A program made the position numbers and the translations under genes. 64,000 bases of DNA, from NCBI RefSeq assembly GCF_946893725.1, contig NZ_CAMPPE010000001.1, positions 372,001-436,000 of the forward strand. Direction: 5' to 3'. Shown here one piece after another: positions 42,743-52,490 of this stretch. This DNA is from Anaerococcus sp. Marseille-Q5996. Its GTDB lineage: Bacteria; Bacillota; Clostridia; Tissierellales; Peptoniphilaceae. Within the stretch, counting starts at the first letter, position 1; the number at the start of each line of letters is the position of its first letter. The notes below the pieces were generated by a model. That model did not search any database and was not told the origin of the DNA. It saw only the letters and a program-made list of their open reading frames with translations.

Positions 42743-43675
42743 ATGTTATATAACAGAGATTTTATTGATGAAAAAATAAAAACGGCTATAAAGTCCAGTG
42801 AAAATTTGATTGGAGAAGGAAAACTTGCAAATTACATACCGGAACTTGCAAATGTAGATCCAGATAACTTTGCCCTTAGCATCATGTCAGTGACAGGAGA
42901 TTGCTTTAATTATGGCAATTACAATTACGAATTTTCCCTCCAATCTATTTCAAAGGTCTTGCTACTAATTATGGCCCTTCACGATAATGACCCGGAAGCA
43001 GTATTTGAAAAAGTAGGGACAGAGCCAACCAGATACGAATTTAATTCCCTGGTACCCATAGATGAAAAGGCAGCAAATCCCTTTATAAATGCCGGAGCTA
43101 TGACAACAAGCTCAATGATTTTGGGCAATGATGTTGATGAAAAATTTGCTAGAATTCTAGAGTATTATCAAAAAATGTCCCAATACGAAAAAGCAGCACT
43201 TATGAGTGAAGTTTATAAATCAGAAATGGATACAACCGTTAGAAACAAGGCCATTGCTTATTATCTTAAAAGCAAGGAAATTTTTACCGATGATCCAGAA
43301 AAAGTTTTGGATTTATATATCAGAGCCTGCTCCATTTCTACAAATGTAGGTGCCCTTGCTAGAATGGGGGCAGTTCTTGCAAATAAAGGCATTGATTTAG
43401 ATAGCCATTACAATTTATTATCCAAATCTGAAGTACAAATTGTAGTCAGCCAAATGGCAACTTGCGGAATGTATGAAAATTCTGGAAAGTATTTAATGAA
43501 TGTAGGCATTCCATCAAAATCTGGAGTATCTGGCGGAATTTTGGGAGTTGTACCTGGGGTTTGCGGAATAGGAGTCTATTCTCCAAGGCTTGATGCAACT
43601 GGAAATAGCGTTCGTGGTAAGGAAATTTTTAATATACTAGGTCAAGAACTGGATTTAAGTATTTTTATCCACTAA
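42743..43675 (+). CDS. glsA: Glutaminase
   Basis: The 310-residue product has the serine-dependent beta-lactamase-like glutaminase motif QSISK (Ser68 and Lys71), with PFINAGAMTT and VPGVCGIGVYSPRLD as further family motifs. It hydrolyses glutamine to glutamate and ammonia. It is a single gene with its own terminator. Full family length; CGAGGTGG precedes the ATG. Confidence 0.93.
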   Translation: MLYNRDFIDEKIKTAIKSSENLIGEGKLANYIPELANVDPDNFALSIMSVTGDCFNYGNYNYEFSLQSISKVLLLIMALHDNDPEAVFEKVGTEPTRYEFNSLVPIDEKAANPFINAGAMTTSSMILGNDVDEKFARILEYYQKMSQYEKAALMSEVYKSEMDTTVRNKAIAYYLKSKEIFTDDPEKVLDLYIRACSISTNVGALARMGAVLANKGIDLDSHYNLLSKSEVQIVVSQMATCGMYENSGKYLMNVGIPSKSGVSGGILGVVPGVCGIGVYSPRLDATGNSVRGKEIFNILGQELDLSIFIH

Positions 43676-43701
43676 AAAAGAGCAGTCATTCTGCTCTTTT
43701 A
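43675..43701. terminator. Terminator between glsA and the MFS gene
   Basis: A 10-bp stem (aaaagagcag with ctgctctttt); usable on both strands. Confidence 0.9.
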
Positions 43702-44841
43702 GTTTGCAATTGATTTTTTATATTCATAAGTATTTATGATTAGCATTATGGCATAAATCAAGCTAAATGCTGTAAAGGCTAGGGTAAGTGAATCTGTATT
43801 TAAAATATCATTTACTCCCTTAAGGAAAAAGGGAGCAACAAATCCACCGACATTACAACCTATAAAAATTAAATTATTTGCAATTCTAGCATGGGATCCT
43901 TTTACAAATCTAGATACTTCTGCAAAAAGATATGGAATACACAGGGATTGAGAAAAGGCAACAATAACCATGCAAAGCAAAAATATATACATATCATTGC
44001 CAAAAAAAGCCAGGATAAGATTTACGATTACATAAAGGCCAAGGCCAAGTAAAATAGTCTTTTGACGCAAGATACGGTTGATAATACCAAATAAAAATCC
44101 AAAAATCATCCCTGACATTGGCAGGATTATCATGTATAAATTTGCATCAACGCCTATACCTTTTTGAATAGTAGCAATAGTTGGAAAACGTACGCTAAGT
44201 GCTGTTACATTCATAATCATGACTGCAGCAAAAAATACATAGAAAAATATTTGCCTATTTATAGTAAATTTTCCAAGGTCTGATCTATCCTTTATGTCTA
44301 CTTCTGGAATTATTTTATTGAAGTATCCCATTATAAAAAAGGCAAAAAAGTAAACTAAAAAGGCATATTTCCAATGGATCTTAATCAAAATACCTGCTAT
44401 AAATAAAAATACCATTTGGGAAATAAATTCTGTGGAGTTTCTTATACCATGAAGCTTATAAGCCTTATCACCCTCATAGAAAACATTTATATAATTTGCA
44501 CTGTGGCCATTAAACAGACCAACTCCAGCACCCATTATCAGACGGCTGATAAAAACTGAAGGATAAGTGGTATTTATAATTGGCAAAATAGAAGAAATTC
44601 CAACTAAAAAAAGCCCAATCAAAACACATTTTTTCATGCCGATTTTCTGAGTGATTTTTTCGCTAAGAAAAATTGTTACAATGGTAGCTATGGATGAAAT
44701 TGTTATTAAGGATTCTGCGTTTGTTATAGAAATCCCAAAGTCCCTTTGCATAAAAACAAGGGTACCTGAGACTACACTGTTGCTGGCTACATAAAGAGCA
44801 ATGGTTAGGATTGCTATTTGTATTTTTAAATCTTTTTTCAA
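43699..44841 (-). CDS. Major facilitator superfamily transporter
   Basis: The 380-residue product has about 12 membrane segments and MFS-type loops (SEKITQKIGMKKCVLIG; MGAGVGLFNG). Drug or metabolite efflux is likely, but the substrate cannot be inferred; no regulator or partner gene is adjacent. Confidence 0.83.
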   Translation of the reverse strand: MKKDLKIQIAILTIALYVASNSVVSGTLVFMQRDFGISITNAESLITISSIATIVTIFLSEKITQKIGMKKCVLIGLFLVGISSILPIINTTYPSVFISRLIMGAGVGLFNGHSANYINVFYEGDKAYKLHGIRNSTEFISQMVFLFIAGILIKIHWKYAFLVYFFAFFIMGYFNKIIPEVDIKDRSDLGKFTINRQIFFYVFFAAVMIMNVTALSVRFPTIATIQKGIGVDANLYMIILPMSGMIFGFLFGIINRILRQKTILLGLGLYVIVNLILAFFGNDMYIFLLCMVIVAFSQSLCIPYLFAEVSRFVKGSHARIANNLIFIGCNVGGFVAPFFLKGVNDILNTDSLTLAFTAFSLIYAIMLIINTYEYKKSIAN

Positions 44842-44933
44842 AATATTCCCTCAATCATATTTTCTTTTAAAATATGATACCAAATAGAAAGATTTTGGTA
44901 AAGATTTATTTTTTGTTTGCAATTAAAAAAGGA

Positions 44934-44961
44934 CAAAGAAAAACTGAGGAAAATCCTCAGC
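44934..44961 (-). terminator. Terminator of the GNAT gene
   Basis: On the minus strand: stem ctgagg with cctcag and a TTTTTC run, shortly after the stop codon. Confidence 0.75.
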
Positions 44962-44971
44962 TTAATAAAAT

Positions 44972-45256
44972 TTATGCTCTTGCATCAACATCGCCATATT
45001 TTTCTGGCTCTTCGTCAAATTTTTTGACAGCGTATGAACAAATTGGAAGAATTTTTTTATAATTTCCACGAGCTTGCTCACAGACTTTATCAATTAAATC
45101 TTCGGCAATTCCTTGTCCCCTATATTCTTCATCAACAACTGTATGTGTAATTGCCCATGTGCTATCAATTTTTTCTTCTACTTCGCAATAACCAACTTGG
45201 TCATCTCCATCAAAAGCTAATGCCTTTAATTGGTCTTCATCAAATCTAATAATCAT
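44972..45256 (-). CDS. Small GNAT-family acetyltransferase
   Basis: A 94-residue single-domain protein with an acetyl-CoA binding segment (RGQGIAEDLIDKVCEQAR), like the short YjdJ/YidJ-type GNAT proteins. The substrate is unknown. AGAGGTGAT lies just before the ATG at 45256; a GTG nine bases upstream overlaps this ribosome binding site and is disfavoured. Confidence 0.85.
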   Translation of the reverse strand: MIIRFDEDQLKALAFDGDDQVGYCEVEEKIDSTWAITHTVVDEEYRGQGIAEDLIDKVCEQARGNYKKILPICSYAVKKFDEEPEKYGDVDARA

Positions 45257-45335
45257 ATTTATCACCTCTTATTATATAAGTACCCAGATTTGGGTAAATT
45301 AATAATGGAAGCAGAATCTTTTTTAGGAGGTGGAT

Positions 45336-46106
45336 ATGAAAAGAGAATATAAATTATGGCCGCTTATTGGTGTTTCGTTAATAGCAATAGTAATTAGTAT
45401 ATTATTAATTTTTTTAAATGATGCTGTTGGGCATAACCCTGTCTCTAATTTGATCTTTACCTTTTTATCAACACTGGTAACAATTTCGACAAATTATATG
45501 ATTGCTTATGGTCTTATAAATAATAGGATGGGAGATTTAAAAGATTATTTACATAATATAAAGTACATAACATTTAAAACCATGGGAGCATTTCTCTTAT
45601 TAGAATTGATTGAGGCAGTCATTGCTTTTTTTGCTGATAGTGATAATACACTTGAATTTTTATATAGGATGTTTACAGAGTCAAGTTTATTAAATGGGGT
45701 TGGTCTACTGGTTTACTTACTTATTTTAATCCTATTTTTAATTTTTAAAATTTTTACAAATTACAGATTTTTTGTAGTTGCCCACAGAGACGATTTAACA
45801 TTTACCCAGCTTATTGGCAAAATTTTCAAAACCGGTAAAGATTTGACTTCTAAGACTATAAAAATATTTATGATATATATTTTCTTACCTGCCGTTTTCA
45901 TAGGATTATTTTTCCTACCAAACATATTAAGCACCACTGTCTTGGATGTTGGCGGAGTACCGTTACTTTCATTAATTATTGTAATAGCAGCTGGAATTTG
46001 GGGATTAATTATTATTATAAAATATTCTGACATATATTTAGATTACATAGAAGATGAATCTACTGGAGTCAAAGAAGATATATTACCGAAAGAGGAAAAA
46101 GTCTAG
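45336..46106 (+). CDS. Six-helix membrane protein, paralogue A
   Basis: A 256-residue product with about six membrane segments. The motif LINNRMGDLKDYLHNIKYI is echoed as LIFNRMGSLGEYFDNINHL in the next gene, and FKTGKDLTSKT as LKTGKDLFGKT, so the two are tandem paralogues. AGGAGGTGG lies directly before the ATG. Function is unknown; membrane proteins of this form may act in export or envelope stress. Confidence 0.75.
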   Translation: MKREYKLWPLIGVSLIAIVISILLIFLNDAVGHNPVSNLIFTFLSTLVTISTNYMIAYGLINNRMGDLKDYLHNIKYITFKTMGAFLLLELIEAVIAFFADSDNTLEFLYRMFTESSLLNGVGLLVYLLILILFLIFKIFTNYRFFVVAHRDDLTFTQLIGKIFKTGKDLTSKTIKIFMIYIFLPAVFIGLFFLPNILSTTVLDVGGVPLLSLIIVIAAGIWGLIIIIKYSDIYLDYIEDESTGVKEDILPKEEKV

Positions 46107-46114
46107 GAGAAACA

Positions 46115-46888
46115 ATGCAAAGAGATTATAAATTTTCATCAGTATTTATAATACAAGTAATATCTGCCGTTCTTATTTTTTTAATAACTCTATTTTTGGC
46201 AGGCAATACTTCAGATACAGGAGCCTTGGTTCAAACAGGAGGCAATATTTTATTAAATATTATAATCACAAGTCTTATAATTATTTTCCAATTTATTATT
46301 GCCAGAGGCTTGATTTTTAATAGGATGGGCAGCTTAGGAGAATATTTTGATAATATAAATCATTTAAATTTTAAGGCCTTCTTACTTTGCTTTTTAATTT
46401 TATTTATACCATCTATAGTGGTATTTATTTTATCAGCGGGAGTAGTAGTTTCAATTATGTTTATCCTAGCCAGTGGAGGTATAGGAGAGGCCATAAAAAT
46501 GGGACTTGGATTTCTTCTTATAGGAGGATTATTTACCCTAATTTATGGAGCCCTTACTAATTATCAATATTTTGTAGTAGCAGATTATCCAGACCTAGTT
46601 TTTGGAGATCTTTTCAAAAAAACCCTTAAAACTGGTAAGGATTTATTTGGTAAAACCGTATTAACGTATGTAAAATGGTATGTGTTGCCATTAATTATAT
46701 TTATTTTAATAGTTTATGGAATTTTTTCTTATGGAGAAGGTATGCTTGTTTTTGCTACTATGCTGGTATTGGCTATAGCATTTATTCTTTATGTTATTAT
46801 CTCATCAATATTGGTAATTGGGGAGCTTTCCAACAATTATTTGAATTATAAAGCTCAAACAATAAGCAAAGAAGAAAAAGATTATTAA
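46115..46888 (+). CDS. Six-helix membrane protein, paralogue B
   Basis: A 257-residue tandem paralogue of the preceding gene, eight bases downstream (TAGGAG before the ATG). Hydrophobic segments are in matching positions, with conserved NYRFFVVA / NYQYFVVA and TGKDL motifs. The pair may form a heteromer. No family name is assigned. Confidence 0.75.
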   Translation: MQRDYKFSSVFIIQVISAVLIFLITLFLAGNTSDTGALVQTGGNILLNIIITSLIIIFQFIIARGLIFNRMGSLGEYFDNINHLNFKAFLLCFLILFIPSIVVFILSAGVVVSIMFILASGGIGEAIKMGLGFLLIGGLFTLIYGALTNYQYFVVADYPDLVFGDLFKKTLKTGKDLFGKTVLTYVKWYVLPLIIFILIVYGIFSYGEGMLVFATMLVLAIAFILYVIISSILVIGELSNNYLNYKAQTISKEEKDY

Positions 46889-46923
46889 AACTAGGGGTAA
46901 TAATAATCTAAAGGAGAGAAAAA

Positions 46924-48123
46924 ATGGTAAATGAAAAACTTAAAGAATTGATATATAAAGACGAAGAAAAAATAATTGAACAAAGACGTAAGCTTCACCA
47001 AAATCCAGAATTATCCATGGAAGAAAAACAAACAAATGACTTTATCAAAAAAGAATTGGAGTCTTATGGACTAGAAGTAAAACAACTTGAACCAACTGGA
47101 TTAGTTGCAGAAATAAATCCAAATAGTGATGGCAAAATAGTTTTATTGCGTGCTGACTTTGACGCTTTGCCAATCGAGGAAACAAATGATTTTGATTTTA
47201 AATCCAAAAATCCAGGCAAATCTCACGCTTGCGGCCACGATACCCATACTGCCATGCTTTTGGCAGCAACTCGTGCACTTTTGGAAATAAAAGATGAATT
47301 AAATGGTACAGTTAGACTTTTATTTCAACCAGGAGAAGAAACTGGTGATGGAGGAAAGGCAGTTGTAAAACAAGGAGTTACCAAGGATGTGGATAGTGGA
47401 TTTGCAATTCATATTTTCACAAACATTCCGCTTGGATACGCAGCTACTGGATATGACCAAGTAATGGCTGGAAATTACTTTTTTGAAGCAAATTTCAAGG
47501 GAAAATCTGCCCACGGATCCACCCCATTTGAAGGTCACGATGCAATTATGATGCTTAACACCTTTATGAATGCTGCTAATGGAGCAGTTGCTAGAAAAGT
47601 TGATGCCTTAAATGAGCCAATAGTTTTAAATTATGGTATTATTTCAGGTGGATCGGTTGCAAATGCAGTTGCAAGCCAAGCAAAATTGGTTGGTAGTTTC
47701 AGGTTTTTCACTAATGAATCTGCTGATAAATTTTTAAATGACCTAAAGGAAATAGCAGAATCATCAGCAAAACTTTATGGGGGAAGTGCAGGATTTACCT
47801 TTAACCAAGGAGCAGGTCCGGTTATAAATGAAAAAACTTCTACAGACATAGCTGTAAAAGTTGCCAGAGATTTATTTGGAGATGACCATGTCAAAACTGA
47901 CATGAAGGTAGCAGGATCCGAAGATTTTGGATTTTTACTTGCAGGCTATGAAGATTTTGCCGGCATGCCAGGAGCTTATATGTGCATAGGTGCAAAAAAT
48001 CCAGAAGACCCATCTACATTTCCTATCAACCACGCCCAAAATTTTAACCCAGATGAAAGTGTCTTTAAAGATGGGGCATTATTATTAGCCCAATATGCCT
48101 ACGAATTTTTGAATCAAGATTAG
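46924..48123 (+). CDS. M20-family metallopeptidase/amidohydrolase
   Basis: The 399-residue product has the M20D motifs HACGHDTHTAML, RADFDALPI, QPGEETGDGG and AHGSTPFEG, typical of N-acyl amino-acid amidohydrolases such as hippurate hydrolase. It removes acyl groups from amino acids in the cytoplasm, probably for peptide or amino-acid use, which fits an amino-acid fermenter. AAAGGAGAG precedes the ATG. Confidence 0.88.
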   Translation: MVNEKLKELIYKDEEKIIEQRRKLHQNPELSMEEKQTNDFIKKELESYGLEVKQLEPTGLVAEINPNSDGKIVLLRADFDALPIEETNDFDFKSKNPGKSHACGHDTHTAMLLAATRALLEIKDELNGTVRLLFQPGEETGDGGKAVVKQGVTKDVDSGFAIHIFTNIPLGYAATGYDQVMAGNYFFEANFKGKSAHGSTPFEGHDAIMMLNTFMNAANGAVARKVDALNEPIVLNYGIISGGSVANAVASQAKLVGSFRFFTNESADKFLNDLKEIAESSAKLYGGSAGFTFNQGAGPVINEKTSTDIAVKVARDLFGDDHVKTDMKVAGSEDFGFLLAGYEDFAGMPGAYMCIGAKNPEDPSTFPINHAQNFNPDESVFKDGALLLAQYAYEFLNQD

Positions 48124-48135
48124 AAATAAAAAAAC

Positions 48136-48158
48136 AAAGAGGCCTTGTGCCTCTTTTT
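48136..48158 (+). terminator. Terminator after the M20 gene
   Basis: Stem aaagaggc with gcctcttt and a T-run. Confidence 0.88.
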
Positions 48159-48239
48159 GTGTTGCAAAATCTAGAAAACATAATCATCGACATATAAATA
48201 AGTTAGGGTATAAAAAGACTAATTGCATAATATATTAAT

Positions 48240-48267
48240 TTGATTTTATAGGCAAGAGTGCTATACT
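48240..48267 (+). promoter_or_regulatory. Putative trkA promoter
   Basis: TTGATT (48240-48245), 16-base spacer, TATACT (48262-48267), then a TAGGAGG ribosome binding site before the ATG. Confidence 0.5.
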
Positions 48268-48288
48268 TATTAGGCCTAGGAGGACTTT

Positions 48289-49659
48289 ATGAATATTATA
48301 ATTTTGGGAGCAGGTAAGGTGGGCTCTCATCTAACAAATGAATTATCTTTGCAAGATCATAATATTTTGGTAATTGATAAAAACAAAGAAGTTTTAAATA
48401 GATTATTAGAACAAAATGATGTTATGGCCTTGGTTGGAGATGGTCGTGATGTTGATGTTTTGGAAGAGGCTGACGTTGCTAACTGTGATTTATTTATAGC
48501 ACTTACCATGAGTGATGATGTAAATTTGATAGCTTCATCTCTAGCAAAATCCCTTGGAGCTAGCAATATTATTATCAGACTAAGGGATCCCAAATATGTA
48601 AATCATTTTGACCGTATCCAAGATGTGACAAATTCAAACTTAATCATAAATCCTGAGTACTTGGCAGCAAAAGAAATTCAAAGGTCTATTAAGTATTCCC
48701 ATGCCAGAAATGTACAGGGTTTTGTGGATGAGAAAGCACTTATGATAGAGATTTCCATCGGTGAGAATTCAAAATTAGCAGGTAAAAGTCTAATGGAGGC
48801 AAATTCTTATCTTAGACAATTTGACATTATAATTGGAATTGTAGTTGATAATGGAGAAATCACTATCCCTAAGGGAAACTTTATCATAAAAAGTGGACAA
48901 AAAATATATATTATGGGCACAAAAGAGGGGATAGACAAGTTTTACAAGTCAGAAATTCCTGAAAGTGTCAGGATAAAGGACATTTTAATAATAGGAGCTA
49001 GTTCCATAACCCTCCAATTAACAGCCTTACTTTTGGAAAGAAACTTCAATGTAACCATAATTGAAATAAATAAAGAAAAAGCAATGGCAATCCAAGAGCA
49101 ATTTGGTGATGCTGTTGTTATTAATGCTGATGGTTCAGATCCAGATATACTAGAAGAAGTACGTATAGATTCTTTTGATGCCCTAGTTTCATTAACAGGA
49201 ATTGATGAAGAAAATATACTTATTGCTCTGATGGCAGAACATTATGGCATTGAAAAAATAATTGCAAAGGTAAATAGAACAAATCTTTTAAAAATCACAG
49301 GGATTTTGGATATAGACGCTACCTTTACTCCAAAAACAGCAGCAAGTAATTATATTAATAGGCTAATAAGATCAAAAGAAAATGCCAAGGATCTTTCTAC
49401 TTTAAATAACTTATATAAACTCGAAGAAGACCAGGTTGAAGTTTTAGAATTTGAAGTAAATGAACATTCAAATTTATTTAATCATAAATTAAAAGATTTA
49501 AATGTGAAACCGGATACACTAGTGGCTATTATTGAGCATCATGAATATGGAGGAGCAATCGAAGTTGCAACTGGTAACTCAATGATAGATAGGGGAGATA
49601 GAGTATTGATAATTACAAAAAGCAAAAACATCACCCAAATAGATGATATATTGGTGTAA
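48289..49659 (+). CDS. trkA: Trk potassium uptake regulatory subunit
   Basis: The 456-residue product has two RCK (TrkA_N) domains with nucleotide-binding motifs (IILGAGKVGSHL; ILIIGASSITLQL) each followed by a TrkA_C domain. It gates the TrkH channel in response to nucleotides. trkH begins two bases after its stop. Confidence 0.93.
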   Translation: MNIIILGAGKVGSHLTNELSLQDHNILVIDKNKEVLNRLLEQNDVMALVGDGRDVDVLEEADVANCDLFIALTMSDDVNLIASSLAKSLGASNIIIRLRDPKYVNHFDRIQDVTNSNLIINPEYLAAKEIQRSIKYSHARNVQGFVDEKALMIEISIGENSKLAGKSLMEANSYLRQFDIIIGIVVDNGEITIPKGNFIIKSGQKIYIMGTKEGIDKFYKSEIPESVRIKDILIIGASSITLQLTALLLERNFNVTIIEINKEKAMAIQEQFGDAVVINADGSDPDILEEVRIDSFDALVSLTGIDEENILIALMAEHYGIEKIIAKVNRTNLLKITGILDIDATFTPKTAASNYINRLIRSKENAKDLSTLNNLYKLEEDQVEVLEFEVNEHSNLFNHKLKDLNVKPDTLVAIIEHHEYGGAIEVATGNSMIDRGDRVLIITKSKNITQIDDILV

Positions 49660-49661
49660 AA

Positions 49662-51122
49662 ATGAATTTAAAAATAGTTAACAATGCTATAGGTAGGCTA
49701 TTACAGGTATTAGCCTTATTAATGCTTGTACCATTAATCGTAGCCTTTATCTATAATGAAACATTAAATGACAAACTAAATTTTATAATACCTATTATAA
49801 TAGCGGTAATATTAGGATCTGTAATGGTAAAATTTGGATCTGAAAAGGGTCATATCTATACCAGAGAAGCTATGTTTACAACAGCATTTTGCTGGGTGCT
49901 TTACTCTGTTATAGGTGCAATTCCACTTTTTTTGACAGGATCAAATTTTCCAAGATTTATAGACGCATTTTTTGAAATGGCAAGTGGATTTACTACTTGT
50001 GGGGCATCTGTTGCGGCTGATGTAGAATTGCTGCCACATTCAATTATTTTTTGGAGATCATTTTCACATTTGATTGGGGGAATGGGGATTTTGGTTTTTA
50101 CCCTTGCAATTTTACCAAAGGCCCATAACGAGTCGACAAATTTGATGCAGGCAGAAGTTCCAGGACCGACTTTTGGCAAAATTATGCCAAGGCTTTCACA
50201 AACTGCTAGAGTCTTATATATTATTTACTTATCAATGACTGCGATAACCACAATTTTTCTACTTTTTGGTGGCATGAACTTATTTGATAGTTTGATTTTT
50301 GCCTTTGGAACAGCTGGAACAGGTGGATTTGCAAATTATGGTCTATCAGTTGGACACTATGATTCTAGATATATAGAAATAGTCCTAGGGATAGCAATGC
50401 TTATGTTTGGAATTAACTTTAACTTATATTATTTTGCTATTTTCAAATCCATAAAAGAAAGTTTCAAATCTGAGGAATTGTATTGGTATTTGGGGATTAT
50501 TGGTCTATCATCCTTACTTATTTTTATAAACATAGCACCAATGTCAGATGATCTGTATTATTCTGGAGTAAACTCGTTTTTTACAGTTTCTTCCATAATT
50601 ACAACTACAGGCTATGTCACTGCAGATTTTGGGCAGTGGCCAATGTTTGCTAGAAATATTTTGATACTACTCATGTTTATAGGTGGTTGTGCAGGATCAA
50701 CTGGTGGAGGCATAAAAGTTTCTAGAATAGTTATACTTATAAAATCAGCAATAAATCACATAAAACAAACCATAAATCCAATGAGGGTAACAGTTACTAA
50801 GCTTGACCATAAAAAAATTGATGATGAAGTTGAAGAATCAGTTTTAAAATACCTAGTAATTTATATAATTTTATTTATCATTTTTATGCTATTTATAACT
50901 TTAGACACCCACGATTTAGAATCAGCCTTTGTAGCGGTAGCCACAACATTTAATAACATTGGACCAGGACTTGGAGTATTAGGACCTATGAATAACTTTA
51001 TGGATATGACCTATCTTTCAAAATTTGTCCTAACACTGGCAATGCTATTTGGTAGACTTGAATTGTACCCAATGATATTATTATTTTCACCTGCAACCTA
51101 CAAAAACCTTAAAAACAAATAG
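49662..51122 (+). CDS. trkH: Trk potassium uptake channel subunit
   Basis: The 486-residue product has about 10-12 membrane segments with repeated selectivity-filter loops (SGFTTCGASV, GTAGTGGFANYG, ITTTGYVTADF, TFNNIGPGLG). It forms the ion path gated by TrkA. Directly adjacent to trkA on the same transcript. Confidence 0.93.
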   Translation: MNLKIVNNAIGRLLQVLALLMLVPLIVAFIYNETLNDKLNFIIPIIIAVILGSVMVKFGSEKGHIYTREAMFTTAFCWVLYSVIGAIPLFLTGSNFPRFIDAFFEMASGFTTCGASVAADVELLPHSIIFWRSFSHLIGGMGILVFTLAILPKAHNESTNLMQAEVPGPTFGKIMPRLSQTARVLYIIYLSMTAITTIFLLFGGMNLFDSLIFAFGTAGTGGFANYGLSVGHYDSRYIEIVLGIAMLMFGINFNLYYFAIFKSIKESFKSEELYWYLGIIGLSSLLIFINIAPMSDDLYYSGVNSFFTVSSIITTTGYVTADFGQWPMFARNILILLMFIGGCAGSTGGGIKVSRIVILIKSAINHIKQTINPMRVTVTKLDHKKIDDEVEESVLKYLVIYIILFIIFMLFITLDTHDLESAFVAVATTFNNIGPGLGVLGPMNNFMDMTYLSKFVLTLAMLFGRLELYPMILLFSPATYKNLKNK

Positions 51123-51123
51123 A

Positions 51124-51152
51124 TTGACAAAAATTAGTGGATTTTATACAAT
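51124..51152 (+). promoter_or_regulatory. Promoter of the TPP riboswitch-thiD unit
   Basis: TTGACA (51124-51129), 17-base spacer, TACAAT (51147-51152), directly after the trkH stop. Confidence 0.75.
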
Positions 51153-51165
51153 GAAAATATAAATA

Positions 51166-51252
51166 AAATCTCATAGGGAGTTCTAATTTAGGGGCTGAGA
51201 GGATGGTAGACCATCGACCTTACCTGATTTGGGTAATGCCAACGTAGGAAAA
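51166..51252 (+). promoter_or_regulatory. TPP riboswitch
   Basis: Contains the conserved thi-element segments GGGGCTGAGAGGATGG, ACCTTACCTGATTTGGGTAA and GCCAACGTAGGAA. It is followed by a terminator and the thiamine gene thiD, so thiamine pyrophosphate should shut off transcription. Confidence 0.93.
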
Positions 51253-51268
51253 TTAATTTTTGATCTTT

Positions 51269-51297
51269 AGAATACCCCTTGTGGTATTCTTTTTTTA
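51269..51297 (+). terminator. Riboswitch-controlled terminator
   Basis: Stem agaatacc with ggtattct followed by TTTTTTT, between the TPP riboswitch and thiD. Confidence 0.88.
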
Positions 51298-51317
51298 TAA
51301 AATTTTAGGAGGAAAAT

Positions 51318-52121
51318 ATGAAAACAGCATTAACAATTGCAGGATCAGATTCATCTGGAGGAGCAGGCATACAAGCTGATTTAAAGGCTATGACACTTAA
51401 TGGAGTTTTTGCAATGTCTGCCATAACAGCGCTAACTGCCCAAAACACAACAGGCGTTACAGACATCATGGATGTAAGTCCAGAATTTTTGAAATCTCAA
51501 TTAGATGCAGTATTTACTGACATTTATCCAGATGCAATCAAAATAGGAATGGTATCTGATAAAGATTTAATCATAGCAATTGCAGAAAAATTAGAAGAAT
51601 ATCAAGCAAAAAACATAGTTCTTGATCCAGTTATGGTTGCAACAAGTGGGTCAAAACTTTTAAAAGATGATGCAATTGATACTTTAAAAGAAAGATTAAT
51701 TCCTCTAGCTGATCTTATTACACCAAATATTCCAGAAGCAGAAATTTTAGCGAATATGCAAATTAAAAATGAAATAGATATGGAAGTGGCTGCAGAAAAG
51801 ATGGCTAATGAACTGGGAGTAAGTGTGCTTGTAAAGGGTGGACACTCAATAAATGATGCAAATGATGTATTATTTGAAATTGATTCACTAAATATTACAT
51901 GGATTAATGGAAAACGTATAAAAAACGAAAATACCCATGGTACTGGGTGTACACTTTCATCAGCAATTGCTGCAAATCTTGCAAAAGATAAGAGCCTAGA
52001 AGAATCTGTTAGAAATGCGAAAAAATATCTAGAAGGCGCCTTAAATGATGGTCTAGATTTAGGAAAAGGTAGTGGACCAATGAACCATGCCTTTGATATA
52101 AAAGAAGCCTATAAAAGTTGA
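51318..52121 (+). CDS. thiD: Hydroxymethylpyrimidine (phosphate) kinase
   Basis: The 267-residue product has the ribokinase-like HMP kinase motifs (AGSDSSGGAGIQADLK, split as AGSDSSGG and AGIQADLK; DPVMVATSG; NTHGTGCTLSSAI). It phosphorylates the pyrimidine precursor of thiamine. Controlled by the TPP riboswitch upstream. No other thi genes are adjacent, suggesting salvage. Confidence 0.94.
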   Translation: MKTALTIAGSDSSGGAGIQADLKAMTLNGVFAMSAITALTAQNTTGVTDIMDVSPEFLKSQLDAVFTDIYPDAIKIGMVSDKDLIIAIAEKLEEYQAKNIVLDPVMVATSGSKLLKDDAIDTLKERLIPLADLITPNIPEAEILANMQIKNEIDMEVAAEKMANELGVSVLVKGGHSINDANDVLFEIDSLNITWINGKRIKNENTHGTGCTLSSAIAANLAKDKSLEESVRNAKKYLEGALNDGLDLGKGSGPMNHAFDIKEAYKS

Positions 52122-52197
52122 TTTTAGAATTAAGTTTAAATATTAAAATTGCAATGATTATCACTATCATTTTCATTTGATAAACCAAAAAAATAGT

Positions 52198-52226
52198 TTG
52201 ACATTTGAAATATTTAACCTTATAAT
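52198..52226 (+). promoter_or_regulatory. Consensus promoter of the pot-type operon
   Basis: TTGACA (52198-52203), 17-base spacer, TATAAT (52221-52226): perfect consensus. Confidence 0.88.
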
Positions 52227-52232
52227 TGGGGT

Positions 52233-52466
52233 AGTTACAATATAATAAATTTAAAAATACATTAAGAACACCTGTGGGGTAAGAACTGGTGGGGCAACTC
52301 ACATTTAGCCATACTTTAGACTCATTTATATGGTTAAAACTCACAACCACAGGGGGCAAATTGCCAAATCCTGATAATAAACTTCATACCTAGAGGGTTT
52401 AAATAATGAGTAAATAGGTATGATTATAAAATCCTTGTTCAAAATAATGTGCAAGGACTTTTTTTG
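52233..52466 (+). promoter_or_regulatory. Structured leader of unknown class with terminator (candidate riboswitch)
   Basis: About 235 bases between a perfect promoter and the pot-type operon. Visible helices: CCTGTGG (52271-52277) with CCACAGG (52347-52353) enclosing tttagccata/tatggttaaa (52304-52338); CATACCT (52385-52391) with AGGTATG (52416-52422); and a terminator TCCTTG/CAAGGA with TTTTTTT (52432-52465). This is the form of a transcription-attenuation riboswitch. It does not match the signatures of the TPP, T-box, lysine, glycine, SAM, cobalamin, FMN or guanidine classes. Confidence 0.65.
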
Positions 52467-52490
52467 TCTATTTTTAAAAAAGGAGGAATT

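Noticed and set aside
52233-52466. Cobalamin, SAM, FMN, lysine or guanidine riboswitch
   Set aside because: The conserved core segments of these classes were looked for and not found; only the general promoter-helices-terminator layout supports a riboswitch.
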